Below are positions 44,875-53,971 of a DNA stretch of 61,426 nt, one piece after another; the stretch's first letter is position 1, and each line of letters starts with the position of its first letter. The position numbers and the translations under genes were made by a program. The notes under the pieces were generated by a model, which saw only the letters and a program-made list of their open reading frames with translations, had not been told where the DNA came from and made no database searches. Source of the stretch: Actinomycetota bacterium (GTDB lineage: Bacteria > Actinomycetota > Actinomycetes > Nanopelagicales > Nanopelagicaceae); NCBI GenBank assembly GCA_016870895.1, contig VGAA01000004.1, positions 1-61,426 of the forward strand. The letters run 5' to 3'.

Positions 44875-44889
44875 ATAATCGGCGATTAT
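44875..44889. promoter_or_regulatory. Palindrome in the enoyl-CoA hydratase promoter
   Basis: ATAATC-GGC-GATTAT is a perfect inverted repeat with a 3-base centre. It ends 3 bases before TATTAT (44893-44898), the -10 that lies 6 bases from the ATG at 44905. A protein bound here would sit between the -35 and -10 regions. The orphan LuxR protein next door is one candidate. Confidence 0.6.
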
Positions 44890-44904
44890 GCCTATTATTG
44901 GCTG

Positions 44905-45654
44905 ATGAATCAGATTCTGGATCAAATCGAGGGTGCCGTTTTGCGCCTAACGCTCAATAGGCCAGAAAAGAAAAACGCATTAACTCAAGAGATGTATCAG
45001 ACGCTGGCTGATAAAATTAATAATGCTGCCGGGGATTTTAGTATTCGGGCAGTGGTAATTGATTCAAATGGCGATTCATTTACCGCCGGCAATGACATAA
45101 ATGATTTTGCAAATAATCCACAGATGGGTGAAAATTCACCAGTTTTTAATTTTCTATTTGCAATCCACAACTTTCCAAAGCCATTAATCGCGGCGGTAAA
45201 GGGCAGAGCAGTCGGAATTGGAACAACTATGCTTTTGCATTGTGATTATGTAACTGCAAATCCAAATACCATATTTTCTATGCCATTTGTCTCTCTAGGC
45301 TTAGTAGCTGAGGGCGGATCAAGTTATTTATTTCCAAGATTGGTAGGGCATGCAAAGGCAAGTGAGATCTTTCTAACTGGTAGAGCATTCTCAGCTGATG
45401 AGGCAATGCAGATGGGTGTGATAAATAGAGTTGGTGAAAATCAATTAGAGATTGCGATGGAGTTTGCAAATGAAGTTTCAGAACAGCCACCGAATGCAGT
45501 TATTAACACCAAGGCACTCCTAAAAAGTTCATCCCATGAGGCATTAAATCAAGTAATGCTGGCGGAGGGGGAGCTGTTTAAAATGGCAACAGAATCTGAT
45601 GAGGCACAAATTGCTTTCATGAATTTCTTAGCAAAAAAGAGCAAGGTTAAATAA
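44905..45654 (+). CDS. Enoyl-CoA hydratase/isomerase family protein
   Basis: A 249-residue crotonase fold: TAGNDINDFANN oxyanion loop, AAVKGRAVGIGTTMLLHCDY and SMPFVSLGLVAEGGSSYLFPRL, where the Glu is catalytic in hydratases. Acts on acyl-CoA esters. Its last base overlaps the start of the SDR gene. Confidence 0.88.
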   Translation: MNQILDQIEGAVLRLTLNRPEKKNALTQEMYQTLADKINNAAGDFSIRAVVIDSNGDSFTAGNDINDFANNPQMGENSPVFNFLFAIHNFPKPLIAAVKGRAVGIGTTMLLHCDYVTANPNTIFSMPFVSLGLVAEGGSSYLFPRLVGHAKASEIFLTGRAFSADEAMQMGVINRVGENQLEIAMEFANEVSEQPPNAVINTKALLKSSSHEALNQVMLAEGELFKMATESDEAQIAFMNFLAKKSKVK

Positions 45655-46484
45655 TGACTCTAGCTGGCAAGAGAGTATTTATTACAGGTGGATCCCGTGG
45701 CATTGGTTTGGCGATAGCACTGCGTGCGGCCAAGGATGGGGCATCAATCGCAATTGCTGCTAAAACTACAGATCCACATCCAAAATTACCCGGAACTATT
45801 TTTACAGCCGCCAAAGAGATAGAAGATGCCGGGGGCAAAGCTCTTGCGATTCAATGCGATATAAGAGATGAAAATCAAATAAGTCAATCAATGGAAAAAG
45901 CAGCGGCTGAGTTCGGTGGAATTGATATTCTTATAAATAATGCATCTGCAATTAATTTAACCAACACCGAAAGTACACCGGCAAAGCGATTTGATTTAAT
46001 GATGGGGGTAAATACCAGAGGAACCTTTTTAACCTCCCAAGCTGCTCTTCCTCATTTGCGCAAGAGTGCTAAAGAGAATAGAAATCCACATATCTTGATG
46101 CTTTCACCACCACTTTCTATGAATGCAAAATGGTTTAAACCACATCTGGCTTACACAATGGCAAAGTATGGGATGAGTATGTGCGTTCTAGGTTTAGCCG
46201 AAGAGTTAAAGCGAGATGGAATTGGAGTTAATGCTCTTTGGCCAAGAACAGCCATTGATACCGCTGCATTGGCAATGATTCCAGGTGTTGATGTTGCTTT
46301 TTGTCGCACCCCAGAGATCATTTCAGATTCTGCATACATAATTTTAAATCGTGCTGGAAAGGAGTGCAGCGGAAACTTCTTTATCGATGATGAAGTTTTA
46401 GCCAGTGAAGGCGTGACTGATTTGGATAAGTATGCAGTAGTTCCTGGTACAAAAGAGTTTATCAATGATCTATACGTTGATTAA
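45654..46484 (+). CDS. Short-chain dehydrogenase (HSDL2-like)
   Basis: A 276-residue SDR: cofactor motif TGGSRGIGLAIALRAAKDG, INNAS, and active-site Tyr-x3-Lys in LAYTMAKYGMS. The AAKTTDPHPKLPGTI insert and Tyr context resemble the HSDL2 subgroup, often linked to fatty-acid metabolism. The Ser position reads LMLSPP. Coupled to the upstream hydratase; stop shares TTAA with cbiO. Confidence 0.88.
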   Translation: MTLAGKRVFITGGSRGIGLAIALRAAKDGASIAIAAKTTDPHPKLPGTIFTAAKEIEDAGGKALAIQCDIRDENQISQSMEKAAAEFGGIDILINNASAINLTNTESTPAKRFDLMMGVNTRGTFLTSQAALPHLRKSAKENRNPHILMLSPPLSMNAKWFKPHLAYTMAKYGMSMCVLGLAEELKRDGIGVNALWPRTAIDTAALAMIPGVDVAFCRTPEIISDSAYIILNRAGKECSGNFFIDDEVLASEGVTDLDKYAVVPGTKEFINDLYVD

Positions 46485-47227
46485 AGGGTGAATCCGACAG
46501 GTAACTCTAATCTATGTTTTTTTAGCAGCGCGCTATCTTTAAGTAAATCAGAGGTTTTTCCATCGGCTGCAATTACGCCTCCTGAAAGAATCAATGCTCG
46601 CTCACATAATTGGTTGGCATATGGCAGATCATGGGTAACCATAATCATGGTGATATTTAGAGATTTTAAAATATCAGCTAGTTCACGTCGGCTGGCTGGA
46701 TCTAAATTTGATGAGGGTTCATCTAAAACTAGTATCTCTGGCTTCATTGCTAATACAGTTGCGACAGCTACTCGTCTACGTTGACCAAATGATAAGTGAT
46801 GTGGTGGACGATCTTTGTACTCAAGCATTCCAACTAAGGAAAGTGAATCTTCCACAACCTTATCTAATTGGCCATCTCGTAACCCCATGTTGTATGGACC
46901 AAATGCCACGTCTTGGCCTACGGTAGGCATAAATAATTGATCATCTGGATCTTGAAAAACGATTCCAACCTTAGATCTAATCTGCTTCAGTGATGCTTTA
47001 TCGGTGTTGTCCACCAATTTTCCGGCAACAAAAACCTTGCCATGACCAGAGGTTAAAATTCCATTTAGATGCAAAATCAGAGTAGTTTTGCCAGCTCCAT
47101 TTGGACCAAGCACGGCAACTCTTTCACCTTGTTTAACTCTTAAATTCACACCAAACAATGCTTGATTGCCATCTGGATAGGCGAATGCTAACTCTTCAAT
47201 TACTAAAGAATCATTTGTCTGCATCAC
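46481..47227 (-). CDS. cbiO: ECF transporter ATPase CbiO-like
   Basis: A 248-residue ABC ATPase: Walker A GPNGAGKTT, Q-loop FQDPDDQLF, signature HLSFGQRRRVAVA, and LDEPSSNLDP. With CbiQ, CbiM and the PDGLE subunit it powers cobalt or nickel uptake. Last gene of the cbiM operon, 16 bases after cbiQ. Confidence 0.92.
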   Translation of the reverse strand: MMQTNDSLVIEELAFAYPDGNQALFGVNLRVKQGERVAVLGPNGAGKTTLILHLNGILTSGHGKVFVAGKLVDNTDKASLKQIRSKVGIVFQDPDDQLFMPTVGQDVAFGPYNMGLRDGQLDKVVEDSLSLVGMLEYKDRPPHHLSFGQRRRVAVATVLAMKPEILVLDEPSSNLDPASRRELADILKSLNITMIMVTHDLPYANQLCERALILSGGVIAADGKTSDLLKDSALLKKHRLELPVGFTL

Positions 47228-47243
47228 TGATTTATCCTAACCA

Positions 47244-47918
47244 TTAACTTAGAATCGAAATGACTAAGGCAAAAAATGGAACGCAAAGTGAGATCACCCA
47301 ATATCTAGGGTTATTTGGAATTTGCGCTTCCTTTGGCAGATCACCCTGATATCCGCGAGCAATCATCGCAAGATGAACACGTTCACCGCGCTCATAAGAT
47401 CTAATAAATAGTGCACCAGCTGCCGTAGCTAAAACTGGCCACTGCTTGACCCCGGTTGCTTCAAATCCTCTAGCAGATCGAGCAACTGCCATTCTTTGCA
47501 TCTCGTCATTTACTACATTTATATAACGAAGCATAAAAGAGGCTATTTGGATCATTGGAGTTGGCAGCTTAAGAATCTCAAGTCCTCGTAAAATCTCTCT
47601 TGCCGTCGTGGTTGCCGAAAGATTAATTGCTACCAATATTCCTAAAGTGCCCTTTGCAACGATGCTAGCGCCAGCTAGTAAGCCATCGCGGTATAGATTT
47701 AATGAACCAATTTCAAATATTTCGCCCGTGCCAAAAAATGGCATCAAAAGTGCAAAAAATACAAAGGGAATCTCAATCAGAGATCTTTTAGCCACAGTGG
47801 TAATCGGCAGCTTAGCAATTTGAGTAATGGTGATAATTATTAAAAAGAAGGCGATAAAGGCAGGCCAATTTGAGATATCGGTGGATACAGCCACAATAAT
47901 AAAAAACAGGCCGGCCAC
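47244..47918 (-). CDS. cbiQ: ECF transporter T-component CbiQ-like; true N-terminus lies upstream without a normal start
   Basis: Transmembrane energy-coupling protein with the two ARG-type coupling motifs (RSARGFEAT and MIARGYQGD). The GTG at 47918 is the only usual in-frame start, but it falls in the first membrane helix. The frame continues open to 48059 and encodes a His-rich DHHHGHD and then GERLYLHRHSIVHQIPAHIK, which matches the conserved CbiQ N-terminus. No ATG, GTG or TTG lies in this extension. ATC (48035) or ATA (48026), beside the PDGLE stop, a +1 frameshift from that gene, or a sequence error could explain it. Confidence 0.85.
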   Translation of the reverse strand: MAGLFFIIVAVSTDISNWPAFIAFFLIIITITQIAKLPITTVAKRSLIEIPFVFFALLMPFFGTGEIFEIGSLNLYRDGLLAGASIVAKGTLGILVAINLSATTTAREILRGLEILKLPTPMIQIASFMLRYINVVNDEMQRMAVARSARGFEATGVKQWPVLATAAGALFIRSYERGERVHLAMIARGYQGDLPKEAQIPNNPRYWVISLCVPFFALVISILS

Positions 47919-48027
47919 AATTTTAATATGCGCTGGTATTTGATGAACTATTGAGTGGCGATGCAGGTAGAGCCGCTCACCAACATCATGACCATGATGA
48001 TGGTCTAATTTTTCGTTATTCTCTATT

Positions 48028-48342
48028 TTATTGATTTTTATTCGGCGATTTCTTTTGGATAAACCTAAACAAGCCCAGAGCTATAAGTGCGGTCGCAGCA
48101 ACACCAATTAGGCCGGCAAAACCAACTGATAGACGGGCATTCTCAAGACCTTTAAATCCGTAATCGGCTAGGGTGAAATCACCAAAGGAATGATCTTTAG
48201 CGGTTTCAATAAAGCCCACATCCTCAGCAACCTTTTCTAAACCATCAGGGGATGAAGAGGCGTAAAAAGAGACTCCACCAGCAAGAATTGCACTAATCAG
48301 GATGGCGCTAGCAAAAAATTTACGATTTGAAATTTTCATCAT
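48028..48342 (-). CDS. PDGLE-domain subunit of the cobalt/nickel ECF transporter
   Basis: A 104-residue protein with two membrane helices around SSPDGLEKVAEDVGF, the PDGLE domain that does the CbiN/NikN job in such transporters, contacting the metal-binding CbiM. It directly abuts the cbiM stop, and its end runs into the cbiQ reading frame. Confidence 0.88.
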   Translation of the reverse strand: MMKISNRKFFASAILISAILAGGVSFYASSSPDGLEKVAEDVGFIETAKDHSFGDFTLADYGFKGLENARLSVGFAGLIGVAATALIALGLFRFIQKKSPNKNQ

Positions 48343-49014
48343 TTAGGACCTTATTTCTAGTTGGCTGTTCTTTCTATCCCAACCAAATACTAGATCTGAG
48401 CGGCTTGCTAGCACCGCACTAACTGTTAAAGCGGTAATTATTGCTTCGCCAATTCCAATAAGGATATGTGTTCCAACCATTGCATTTAAAACAGTTCCTA
48501 CCGAAAAAGTTGCATTTGCACCAATTGCGTATTGAATTACAAACCCAATCGCTGCAGCTGGCACTGAGATAAGTGCTGCGATAAAAGATGCTACTACCAA
48601 CCAGGATTTTGTCCTAGGCAGGATCTTTTTTAGAATCATAAAGACTATAAAACTAACCCAGACACTAATTACTGCCATATTAAAAATACTTAAGCCAAGA
48701 GCGGTTAATCCGCCATCGGCGAATAGAAAAGCTTGAATGATCAAGACAACTACAAGTGCCAAGGTTGCTGCATAAGGCCCCACTAAAACCATTGCAAGTG
48801 CGGCGCCAATTAAGTGACCGCTGGTGCCAGCAGCTACTGGGAAATTGAGCATTTGAACGGCGAAGATAAATACCGCAGTAAGTCCAGCAAGTGGTGCACT
48901 TTGCTCACTTAACTGCTTTCTAGCTCCCTTAACCGCGCCAGCAACCGCAACGGCGGAGGCGGCCGCAAAGGCAGCTGAGGTTGGAATATCGATAAAACCA
49001 TCAGGGATATGCAT
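48343..49014 (-). CDS. cbiM: ECF transporter substrate-binding component CbiM-like
   Basis: A 223-residue membrane protein starting MHIPDGFID, whose N-terminal Met-His coordinates Co2+ or Ni2+ in this family. Other markers are LPVAAGTSGHLIGAAL and ALADGGLTALGLSIFNM-like segments. Seven helices. Cobalt and nickel cannot be told apart from this. TAACCT lies 6 bases before the ATG, so the mRNA has no leader to hold a cobalamin riboswitch. Confidence 0.9.
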   Translation of the reverse strand: MHIPDGFIDIPTSAAFAAASAVAVAGAVKGARKQLSEQSAPLAGLTAVFIFAVQMLNFPVAAGTSGHLIGAALAMVLVGPYAATLALVVVLIIQAFLFADGGLTALGLSIFNMAVISVWVSFIVFMILKKILPRTKSWLVVASFIAALISVPAAAIGFVIQYAIGANATFSVGTVLNAMVGTHILIGIGEAIITALTVSAVLASRSDLVFGWDRKNSQLEIRS

Positions 49015-49020
49015 GAGCTT

Positions 49021-49075
49021 AGGTTAATGCAGACACTTCGCATCTGCAATGATTCGCAATAGATGTTGATACCCT
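49021..49075. promoter_or_regulatory. Divergent leaderless promoters of cbiM and copC with candidate metal-regulator site
   Basis: Minus-strand TAACCT (49026-49021) serves cbiM and plus-strand TACCCT (49070-49075) serves copC, each 6 bases from its ATG. Between them, TGCAATGATTCGCA (49045-49058) is an imperfect inverted repeat of Fur-family look, and TTCGCA occurs twice 16 bases apart. Both genes handle metals, so a shared Nur/Zur-type regulator is plausible but unproven. Confidence 0.5.
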
Positions 49076-49081
49076 TAAATC

Positions 49082-49603
49082 ATGGGATCCAGCCGTATGC
49101 CAATAGCCGCCTTACTAACTTTGATAATAGCCACTATCCCAACCCCGCAAGGGGCATCTGCTCACACCAGGTTAATCTCATCTACTCCTGAAGTTGGGGT
49201 GACCCTTAATTCTTGGCCAACCCAGGTGAAATTAGAGTTTGATCAAGCATTGGTAGATATTGGGCAAGAAAAATCAAATTTCGTTGTCATAAATAATTCA
49301 ATCGGGGATCAAGTTAGCCTAGATGATGAGGTTATAAATGAAAATGTAATCTCAGTATCTTTAACGCCGAATGAGGTTAAGGGGCCGGTTTTGGTCTTCT
49401 ACCGTGTGGTTTCAGCTGATGGGCATCCAGTTGAGGGTGAATTCATTTTTAATTTTTCTCAAGAACAAAGTGCTCAGGTTGATTCAATCCAGCAGGTACC
49501 CACCACAGATTTTCTACTTGCTATTTACATAGCCTCAGCAGCTTTTATTGCCTCTGGCATATTTTTTGCAATTTACTCTTATCGACGCAGAAATCTAGGA
49601 TAA
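49082..49603 (+). CDS. CopC-domain copper-resistance protein, membrane-anchored
   Basis: A 173-residue protein: signal peptide (about 1-27, ending ASA), mature start HTRLISSTPEVG with the Cu(II) N-terminal His, the VSADGHPVEGEFIF His motif, and a C-terminal membrane helix (about 143-165) with a YRRR stop-transfer. It binds copper outside the membrane. A fused CopD import domain is absent. Confidence 0.88.
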   Translation: MGSSRMPIAALLTLIIATIPTPQGASAHTRLISSTPEVGVTLNSWPTQVKLEFDQALVDIGQEKSNFVVINNSIGDQVSLDDEVINENVISVSLTPNEVKGPVLVFYRVVSADGHPVEGEFIFNFSQEQSAQVDSIQQVPTTDFLLAIYIASAAFIASGIFFAIYSYRRRNLG

Positions 49604-49604
49604 A

Positions 49605-49637
49605 TAAAAAACACCCCCGAGACTGAGGTGTTTTTTA
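49605..49637. terminator. Bidirectional rho-independent terminator between copC and glnA
   Basis: TAAAAAACACC (49605-49615) pairs with GGTGTTTTTTA (49627-49637) around an 11-base loop. The stem's A-run and T-run give a U-tract on either strand, so it can end both convergent transcripts. It is the clearest terminator in the window. Confidence 0.88.
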
Positions 49638-49646
49638 TACTTATTT

Positions 49647-51077
49647 TTATAGATCGTAATACAGCTCAAACTCAGCTGGATGTGGACGTAACCTGACGTA
49701 ATCCACCTCCTGCTTGCGTTTAAACTCAATCCAGGTATCAATTAAGTCCTTGGTGAATACTCCACCGCGAGTTAAGAACTCGTTATCTTTTTCAAGATTA
49801 TCTAATACCGCATCTAATGATCCAGGAACTTGAGGAATGGCCGCTGCCTCTGCTCCCTCTAATTCATATAGATCCTTATCAACTGGCTTTGGTGGTTCGA
49901 TCTTGTTTTGAATTCCATCGATACCAGCCATCAACATTGCCGCAAATGCTAGGTATGGATTTGATGATGGATCTGGGCAACGGAATTCAATTCGCTTTGC
50001 CTTTGGATTTGATCCAGTAATTGGAATACGGATACATGCAGATCGATTTCTAGCAGAGTAAACTAAATTAACTGGCGCTTCATACCCTGGTACTAATCTC
50101 TTATAGGAGTTCACTGTTGGGTTAGTAAAGGCCAATAGTGATGGTGCATGCTTTAGCAAGCCTCCAATATACCAACGAGCAGTATCTGACAGATCGCCAT
50201 ACCCATTGCCCCAGAATAATGGTTTGCCATCTTTCCAGAGTGATTGGTGTACATGCATGCCAGAGCCATTGTCACCAAATAATGGTTTAGGCATAAATGT
50301 TGCAGTTTTACCAGCTGCCCAAGCAGTATTTTTAATGATGTACTTAAATTTCATTAATTCATCGCCAGCAGTCAAAATATCGCTGAAGCGGTAATTAATC
50401 TCCATTTGGCCAGCAGTTCCAACTTCATGGTGAGCTCGCTCAACAGTTAGACCCACTTTGCCAAGATTCATCACCATTTCATCACGTAAATCAGCAAATT
50501 GATCGGTTGGTGAAACTGGGAAGTAACCACCCTTTATTCTGGTGCGATATCCACGGTTTGGTGTGCCATCAGCATCTTCTTCAATTCCAGTGTTCCAAGC
50601 ACCCTCATAAGAATCAATGTGATGGAAAGCTTGATTCATTCCAGTTAAGAATCTGATCCGATCAAATACATAGAACTCTGCCTCTGGTGCAAAGTATGCA
50701 CTATCTGCAATTCCAGTAGAGCGCATAAATTCAACAGCCTTAGCCACGATTCCTCGTGGGTCGCGAGAGTATGCAGAGTTATCACTTGGATTATGAACTG
50801 AGAAAAGAATTATTAATGTTTTCTCTTTGCGGAATGGATCAATATGAGCGGATGATGGAACTGGTAGAAGTTTCATATCCGATTCATGGATTGATTGGAA
50901 ACCTCGAATTGAAGAGCCATCAAACATTAGGCCATCCGTAAATACGCTCTCGCCAAAAGATTCGACTGGAACGTTGAAGTGATGTTGAATACCAGGTAGA
51001 TCGATAAATCTTACGTCAATCAACTTCACATCATTTTTCTTGATGTAATCAAAGACCTCAGATGAGTTTTTAAACAT
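49647..51077 (-). CDS. glnA: Glutamine synthetase, type I
   Basis: Makes glutamine from glutamate, ammonia and ATP. The 476-residue protein has [16 protein letters not shown], metal-binding [26 protein letters not shown] and the adenylylation Tyr near 402 (DKDLYELEG), so it is the GlnE-controlled GSI-beta class. GGGAGAAAAG precedes the ATG. Flanked by RDD, DUF4191 and lipA as glnA1 is in M. tuberculosis. Confidence 0.97.
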   Translation of the reverse strand: MFKNSSEVFDYIKKNDVKLIDVRFIDLPGIQHHFNVPVESFGESVFTDGLMFDGSSIRGFQSIHESDMKLLPVPSSAHIDPFRKEKTLIILFSVHNPSDNSAYSRDPRGIVAKAVEFMRSTGIADSAYFAPEAEFYVFDRIRFLTGMNQAFHHIDSYEGAWNTGIEEDADGTPNRGYRTRIKGGYFPVSPTDQFADLRDEMVMNLGKVGLTVERAHHEVGTAGQMEINYRFSDILTAGDELMKFKYIIKNTAWAAGKTATFMPKPLFGDNGSGMHVHQSLWKDGKPLFWGNGYGDLSDTARWYIGGLLKHAPSLLAFTNPTVNSYKRLVPGYEAPVNLVYSARNRSACIRIPITGSNPKAKRIEFRCPDPSSNPYLAFAAMLMAGIDGIQNKIEPPKPVDKDLYELEGAEAAAIPQVPGSLDAVLDNLEKDNEFLTRGGVFTKDLIDTWIEFKRKQEVDYVRLRPHPAEFELYYDL

Positions 51078-51178
51078 CTTTTCTCCCGTTTACTAATAGT
51101 GCTGAAAGAAGGGCCACATTGCACCGCTTCAGATAGGGAAAACCTAGTAGAAAATAGTGAAAAAGTAGTAAAGCCTGT

Positions 51179-51194
51179 GTTACAGCCATGTTTC
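51179..51194. promoter_or_regulatory. Candidate GlnR box upstream of glnA
   Basis: On the glnA strand the sequence is GAAAC-ATGGCT-GTAAC, matching the GAAAC-N6-GTNAC half of the actinobacterial GlnR consensus, about 102 bases before the glnA ATG. The neighbouring repeats at the next 6-base steps are poor, so this is a candidate only. Confidence 0.5.
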
Positions 51195-51224
51195 CTACCT
51201 AGCGCTCGAGATAGGGTTACCCGC

Positions 51225-51605
51225 ATGAATTGGCAAGGGGAGCCCCATTTACTACCAGAGGCCACATTATTGAGGCGGGTTATTGCCTTAATAATTGATT
51301 GGACGATGTCCAGGCTGATTGCAAGTTTGATTGGACCATATCTGTTTTTTGAAAGTGATTTTAGTACTCTAATTGTATTTTATTTAGAGGTGACTTTGCT
51401 TACCACCCTATTGCAAGGCTCTGCTGGTCAGCGAATTATGGGCGTTAAAGTGCTTAGCTATCCTGATCAAACTAGAATTTCAGCGAAGCAAGTCGCCCTA
51501 AGAACTTTACTAATATGTCTGGTGCTTCCAGCAGTATTCACAAAGGATGGCAGAGCACTTCATGATCATTTCACTAATAGCCAGACGGTACGAGAGCTTT
51601 ACTAA
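51225..51605 (+). CDS. RDD-family membrane protein
   Basis: A 126-residue protein with about three membrane helices and the RDD pattern: LLRRVIALIIDW start, GQRIMGVKVL, and DGRALHDHFTNSQTV near the end. Function of the family is uncertain (some are sodium/proton antiporters). The ATG at 51225 is supported by TAGGGT 7 bases upstream; an in-frame start at 51099 would lie in the glnA promoter. Confidence 0.83.
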   Translation: MNWQGEPHLLPEATLLRRVIALIIDWTMSRLIASLIGPYLFFESDFSTLIVFYLEVTLLTTLLQGSAGQRIMGVKVLSYPDQTRISAKQVALRTLLICLVLPAVFTKDGRALHDHFTNSQTVRELY

Positions 51606-51611
51606 GAGAGA

Positions 51612-52310
51612 CTATCTTTTTGGCATCCTAATATTAGTTGGCATTGGTCCCTTGGGAATAGGAAGATTTAGACCACCAACAGATTTTACTCGCGCTCTTA
51701 CCTCTCTAAGCTGAACGGTACTTAATTTTTTTGGTAATTTTTTTAAATGCTTTTGTAGCTTACGTATTGAAACCTGGCCCTCTCCGTCACCAACTATAAC
51801 TTCAGTTATTGGAACGCCTGATAAAAATCTTTCCATTTTACGTCTTTCATCTAACATTAAAGATTTAACGCCAAAGCCACCTTCGCCAACCAGAATAATG
51901 CCAGCCTTGCCGGATACTCGATGGACCATATCTTGATTACGATTAACATTTACCGCCGGAGTGGTAAGAAAACCTCTTCTAATTGACATTAAAACACTCG
52001 CACCGGCACCAATCTGACCTTCAATTGAGGAAAAAGCGGCGGTATTGGCATATCGAGTAAAAAGGAAAAAGGCGGCTAGGAATGCAAGAGGGAGTGAGAG
52101 AAATCCAGCATAGATTGGATGATCAAGGTTGTATCCAATAATTACACCAAATGTAAGGATCAAAACAAAAACCAATAGGCACCAAAAAATTGCAAGTGGT
52201 GCATCTTTTTTAACTAGACGATAAGCATCCTTGACCACTGCTAGTTGAGATTGTTTTTCCGGCGCACCTGTTTTTGCTTGATTATCTTTTTTCTTTTTGC
52301 GTCCAAACAT
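51612..52310 (-). CDS. DUF4191 membrane protein
   Basis: A 232-residue protein with a Lys-rich N-terminus (MFGRKKKKD), two close membrane helices (about 36-85), and a soluble C-terminal domain (GKAGIILVGEGGFGVKSLM). This is the actinobacterial DUF4191 family (Rv2219 type), always near lipA; function unknown. Nine bases after the lipA stop, so it is in the lipB-lipA operon. Confidence 0.87.
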   Translation of the reverse strand: MFGRKKKKDNQAKTGAPEKQSQLAVVKDAYRLVKKDAPLAIFWCLLVFVLILTFGVIIGYNLDHPIYAGFLSLPLAFLAAFFLFTRYANTAAFSSIEGQIGAGASVLMSIRRGFLTTPAVNVNRNQDMVHRVSGKAGIILVGEGGFGVKSLMLDERRKMERFLSGVPITEVIVGDGEGQVSIRKLQKHLKKLPKKLSTVQLREVRARVKSVGGLNLPIPKGPMPTNIRMPKR

Positions 52311-52319
52311 TTTCTCTCC

Positions 52320-53255
52320 TTATTTAATTGCTCGGGCAGCCATTGCCTGGCTAAACAAGCGGCCTGCTCTATAGCTAGAACGTACCAATGGACCACTCAT
52401 AACGCCAAGAAACCCAATTTCTAACGCCTCGTGGTTTAACTCTACAAACTCATTTGGCTTGACCCACCTAATAACTGGGTGGTGTTTTGCTGATGGACGA
52501 AGGTATTGGGTAATTGTAATTAGGTCACAGCCAGCAGAGCGAAGATCTTTAAGTGCCTGGGAAACCTCTTGTCTACTTTCTCCCATACCTAGAATCAAAT
52601 TAGATTTTGTGATCAAGCCAAAATCTCTGGCTTGTGTAATTACATTCAACGATCTTTCATACCTAAATGCTGGGCGAATTTGTTTAAAAATTCTTGGCAC
52701 AGTTTCTAGGTTGTGTGCAAAAACTTCAGGTCTAGTTTCAAATACCTGATTCAGCAGGTGAGCATGCCCACTAAAATCAGGAGCCAACATTTCAACACCG
52801 ACGCTTGGATTTAATGCGTGAACCTGTGAAATAGTCTCTGCGTATAGCCAAGCTCCTTCATCATCTAAATCATCTCTAGCAACACCAGTTATAGTCGCAT
52901 ACTTCAAATTCATCTTCTGAACCGATTGCGCAACTCGTCTTGGCTCATCTCGATCTAGAGGCTTTGGCCTACCAGTATCGATGTTGCAAAAATCGCATCT
53001 TCTGGTGCAAGCCTCACCACCAATTAGAAATGTTGCTTCTCTATCTTCCCAACATTCGAAAATATTTGGACATGCTGCTTCTTGGCAAACAGTATGAAGT
53101 CCCTCAGTCGCTACTAATGAGCGAAGTTTTGTGTACTCCGGTCCCATGTTTGCTCGTGTCTTGATCCACTCTGGCTTCCTTTCAATGGGCGTTTGAGAAT
53201 TCCGAGCTTCAATTCTAAGAAGTTTTCGACCGGCTGGTTCAATGATCACAAGCAA
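52320..53255 (-). CDS. lipA: Lipoyl synthase
   Basis: Radical-SAM enzyme inserting two sulfurs into octanoyl groups on carrier proteins. The auxiliary-cluster cysteines are Cys57, Cys62 and Cys68 ([12 protein letters not shown]) and the radical-SAM CX3CX2C is Cys83, Cys87, Cys90 (CTRRCDFC). The C-terminal RSSYRAG motif is present. It overlaps lipB by 10 bases; GTG at 53249 is an alternative start. SucB in this window is a likely substrate. Confidence 0.96.
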   Translation of the reverse strand: MLVIIEPAGRKLLRIEARNSQTPIERKPEWIKTRANMGPEYTKLRSLVATEGLHTVCQEAACPNIFECWEDREATFLIGGEACTRRCDFCNIDTGRPKPLDRDEPRRVAQSVQKMNLKYATITGVARDDLDDEGAWLYAETISQVHALNPSVGVEMLAPDFSGHAHLLNQVFETRPEVFAHNLETVPRIFKQIRPAFRYERSLNVITQARDFGLITKSNLILGMGESRQEVSQALKDLRSAGCDLITITQYLRPSAKHHPVIRWVKPNEFVELNHEALEIGFLGVMSGPLVRSSYRAGRLFSQAMAARAIK

Positions 53256-53899
53256 ACTCTTTCTAGCATTGGATTAATATGTTTTTGTAAAATTGGCATC
53301 ACCTCTGAAATTGAAATTGGTCTGTTTAGCTCAACTGACAATGATGTAACTTTGGCATCCAAAATCCCACAAGGGATAATTTGGTTAAAAGCGGAAAGAT
53401 CTGGGTTTACGTTTAGCGCAAAGCCATGCATGGTGACTCCTTTAGCCACGCGAAGACCAATTGCCGCAATTTTCCGATCACCTTTTGCATCTCGTATCCA
53501 AACACCGCTACGCTCACAGTATCGTTGAGCTTGAATGCCAAATTCGCCACAAACCTGAATTAAGGCATTTTCTAGCTCTCTTACAAAACCAACTACATTT
53601 GTTGAATTTTTTAATTTGATTATTGGATAGCCAACAATTTGACCAGGTCCATGCCAGGTAATTTTTCCACCGCGATCAACATCAATTACTGCTGTGCCAT
53701 CGACTGGACGATCAGATAACTCGGTTCGCCGGCCTGCAGTGTAAACAGAGGGGTGCTCAAGTAGTAACAATGTATTTGGAGTTTGGCCAGAGATAACCTT
53801 TTCCTGTATATCCTTTTGTAACTGCCAAGCTTGCAGATAATCAATGATCCCTAATTGATCAACATGAAGTAATCTATCAATGGTCATGATTGAGTTCAC
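53246..53899 (-). CDS. lipB: Lipoyl(octanoyl) transferase
   Basis: Moves octanoate from acyl carrier protein to lipoyl domains, before LipA. The 217-residue protein shows [24 protein letters not shown], and [20 protein letters not shown], with the catalytic Cys in IIPCGI. GTG start: TAGGCT lies 6 bases upstream, a leaderless promoter for lipB-lipA-DUF4191. Confidence 0.96.
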   Translation of the reverse strand: MNSIMTIDRLLHVDQLGIIDYLQAWQLQKDIQEKVISGQTPNTLLLLEHPSVYTAGRRTELSDRPVDGTAVIDVDRGGKITWHGPGQIVGYPIIKLKNSTNVVGFVRELENALIQVCGEFGIQAQRYCERSGVWIRDAKGDRKIAAIGLRVAKGVTMHGFALNVNPDLSAFNQIIPCGILDAKVTSLSVELNRPISISEVMPILQKHINPMLERVCL

Positions 53900-53971
53900 A
53901 AGGTAAGCCTAATTGCTGGGTGAATATTTGGCTAAAGAAGAGGGCTAGTATCGCTAGTTGGTGTGAGCAAA

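Noticed and set aside
48028-48059. Programmed -1 frameshift joining PDGLE to CbiQ
   Set aside because: The cbiQ frame is +1 relative to the PDGLE frame, and no typical slippery heptamer for -1 slipping applies; +1 shift or odd start kept as open options.
49015-49081. Cobalamin or NiCo riboswitch before cbiM
   Set aside because: Only 67 bases separate it from copC and the -10 lies 6 bases before the ATG, so no leader RNA exists.
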